Shown here: one piece after another, positions 62,785 to 64,000 of the stretch
Numbering within the stretch: position 1 is the first letter of the stretch
How the letters are laid out: every line of letters begins with the position of its first letter
Assembly (NCBI RefSeq): GCF_000418365.1
Contig: NC_021663.1
Location: 1,798,001 to 1,862,000 of the forward strand
Source of the DNA: Corynebacterium terpenotabidum Y-11
GTDB taxonomy: Bacteria > Actinomycetota > Actinomycetes > Mycobacteriales > Mycobacteriaceae
Direction: 5' to 3'
DNA length: 64,000 nt
Translations under genes and position numbers: made by a program
The notes under the pieces: generated by a model
Databases searched by the model: none
What the model was told of the DNA's origin: nothing
Seen by the model: the letters and a program-made list of their open reading frames with translations, nothing else

Positions 62785-63365
62785 TCCTGCGGTGCCGGGT
62801 CGATCGGCAGGTTCGGGGATTCGCCCTCGGCGGGCGGTACGACCTCGGTCGGCTCCGCGTCAGCGCTCGCCGGGGTGGCCACCGCTCCCCACAGCTGGCT
62901 GTACCAGGGGGTGTCCGGCTCCGGAGTCTCCGTCACCTCACCAGGGACGTAGTCCGCCCCGGAATCGATCTTCGGGTCCAGCAGGCGGTAGGCGGTCTCC
63001 CCCGGTTCCACCAGCCCCAGGCGGGTCCGTGCCTGCTCCTTGATGTACGCCTCGCTGCTGTAGCGCGAGATGTCCTCGGTCAGCTGACTCTTCTCCGCCT
63101 CCTGCAGCTCGATCTGCGCGTTGACCTCGGCAATCTCCGCGCGTTGCTCGAAGTAGTTGCGCAGCGGGGTCGCGACGGACACGACCACTGCAGCGAGAAC
63201 GAGCCCGGCAATAAGCAGGACGGTGGGGTTCACCGAACTCTTCAGTTCGACGAACGAGCGGGCGAACTGCCGGGGGGCATCTTTCGCCGCCCGGGTCCGC
63301 CGTGCCCGCGCCTCGGTCGACCGAGGTGCGGGCAGGTGACCGGACCGGTCGGGTGTCTCGTCCAT
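62781..63365 (-). CDS. FtsB/DivIC-family septum formation protein
   Basis: This 194-residue protein has a basic cytoplasmic head, one membrane helix (PTVLLIAGLVLAAVVVSVAT), a coiled coil (QRAEIAEVNAQIELQEAEKS) and the FtsB/DivIC motif YIKEQARTRLGLVEPGETAY. It is part of the FtsQBL division complex. The tail is Pro/Glu-rich. Confidence 0.88.
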   Translation of the reverse strand: MDETPDRSGHLPAPRSTEARARRTRAAKDAPRQFARSFVELKSSVNPTVLLIAGLVLAAVVVSVATPLRNYFEQRAEIAEVNAQIELQEAEKSQLTEDISRYSSEAYIKEQARTRLGLVEPGETAYRLLDPKIDSGADYVPGEVTETPEPDTPWYSQLWGAVATPASADAEPTEVVPPAEGESPNLPIDPAPQE

Positions 63366-63392
63366 AGCTACAGCAGTGTAGTCCCCGTGGGT

Positions 63393-64000
<608 letters not shown>

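Overview
The window reads as a chromosomal segment of a high-GC Corynebacterium. The support is the mycothiol enzyme Mca, a MetP/MetS methionine importer, the actinobacterial families DUF6542, DUF4245, DUF4307, DUF3090 and DUF5997, and a gene order from ychF to greA that matches the Mycobacterium tuberculosis Rv1112-Rv1080 block as I remember it. I cannot name the species; the size of the accessory content suggests one of the larger-genome corynebacteria (inference).

Positions 1-15156 are accessory DNA. The left part (1-6360) carries a membrane protein broken by an in-frame TGA, small membrane and helix-turn-helix genes around a palindromic operator, an orphan HsdR-N-like nuclease, a HipA-like kinase paired with a DUF3037 protein, and a decayed tyrosine integrase. 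The integrase stops just before a 29-bp copy of the ychF 3' end. The genuine ychF 3' end lies at 15157, so 6360-15156 is an island bounded by ychF-derived direct repeats. The left block probably used the same site earlier, which would make this a tandem array. The island holds two AbiF/AbiD-type HEPN genes, each directly preceded by a structured RNA ending in a U-tract hairpin. It also holds an IS1380-family and an IS256-family element whose exact ends and target duplications can be read, a large serine recombinase broken at two poly-C runs, and fragments of a GIY-YIG-type gene. The IS256 element sits inside the 3' end of the second Abi gene, and the lost Abi tail can be read on the far side of the element.

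Positions 15157-41020 are the conserved core: ychF, metPS, an AI-2E-family permease, xseAB, glpX, fum, an RNase HI fusion, a TetR/MFS efflux pair, phoH2, a beta-oxidation pair, pncA, glyA, coaA, a Z-prenyl diphosphate synthase, mca and greA. A 643-bp gap at 32052-32694 holds a strongly folded RNA candidate.

Positions 41122-60123 are more variable: a BI-1 protein, a succinate-semialdehyde dehydrogenase, a compact second Tat system (tatA-tatC-tatB-like) behind an intradiol-dioxygenase-like Tat lipoprotein, an HMG-CoA reductase/HMG-CoA synthase pair, two alkylation-repair genes, the phosphatase/DUF3090/SCO1664 trio, and two DUF4442 paralogues, one of them divergent from a TetR gene across a perfect 9+9 palindrome. 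The right end (60160-64000) has a zinc-ribbon metallopeptidase, a tRNA-Leu(UAA) with an unusually short variable loop, and the ppx-DUF501-ftsB-eno block, with eno cut by the window edge.
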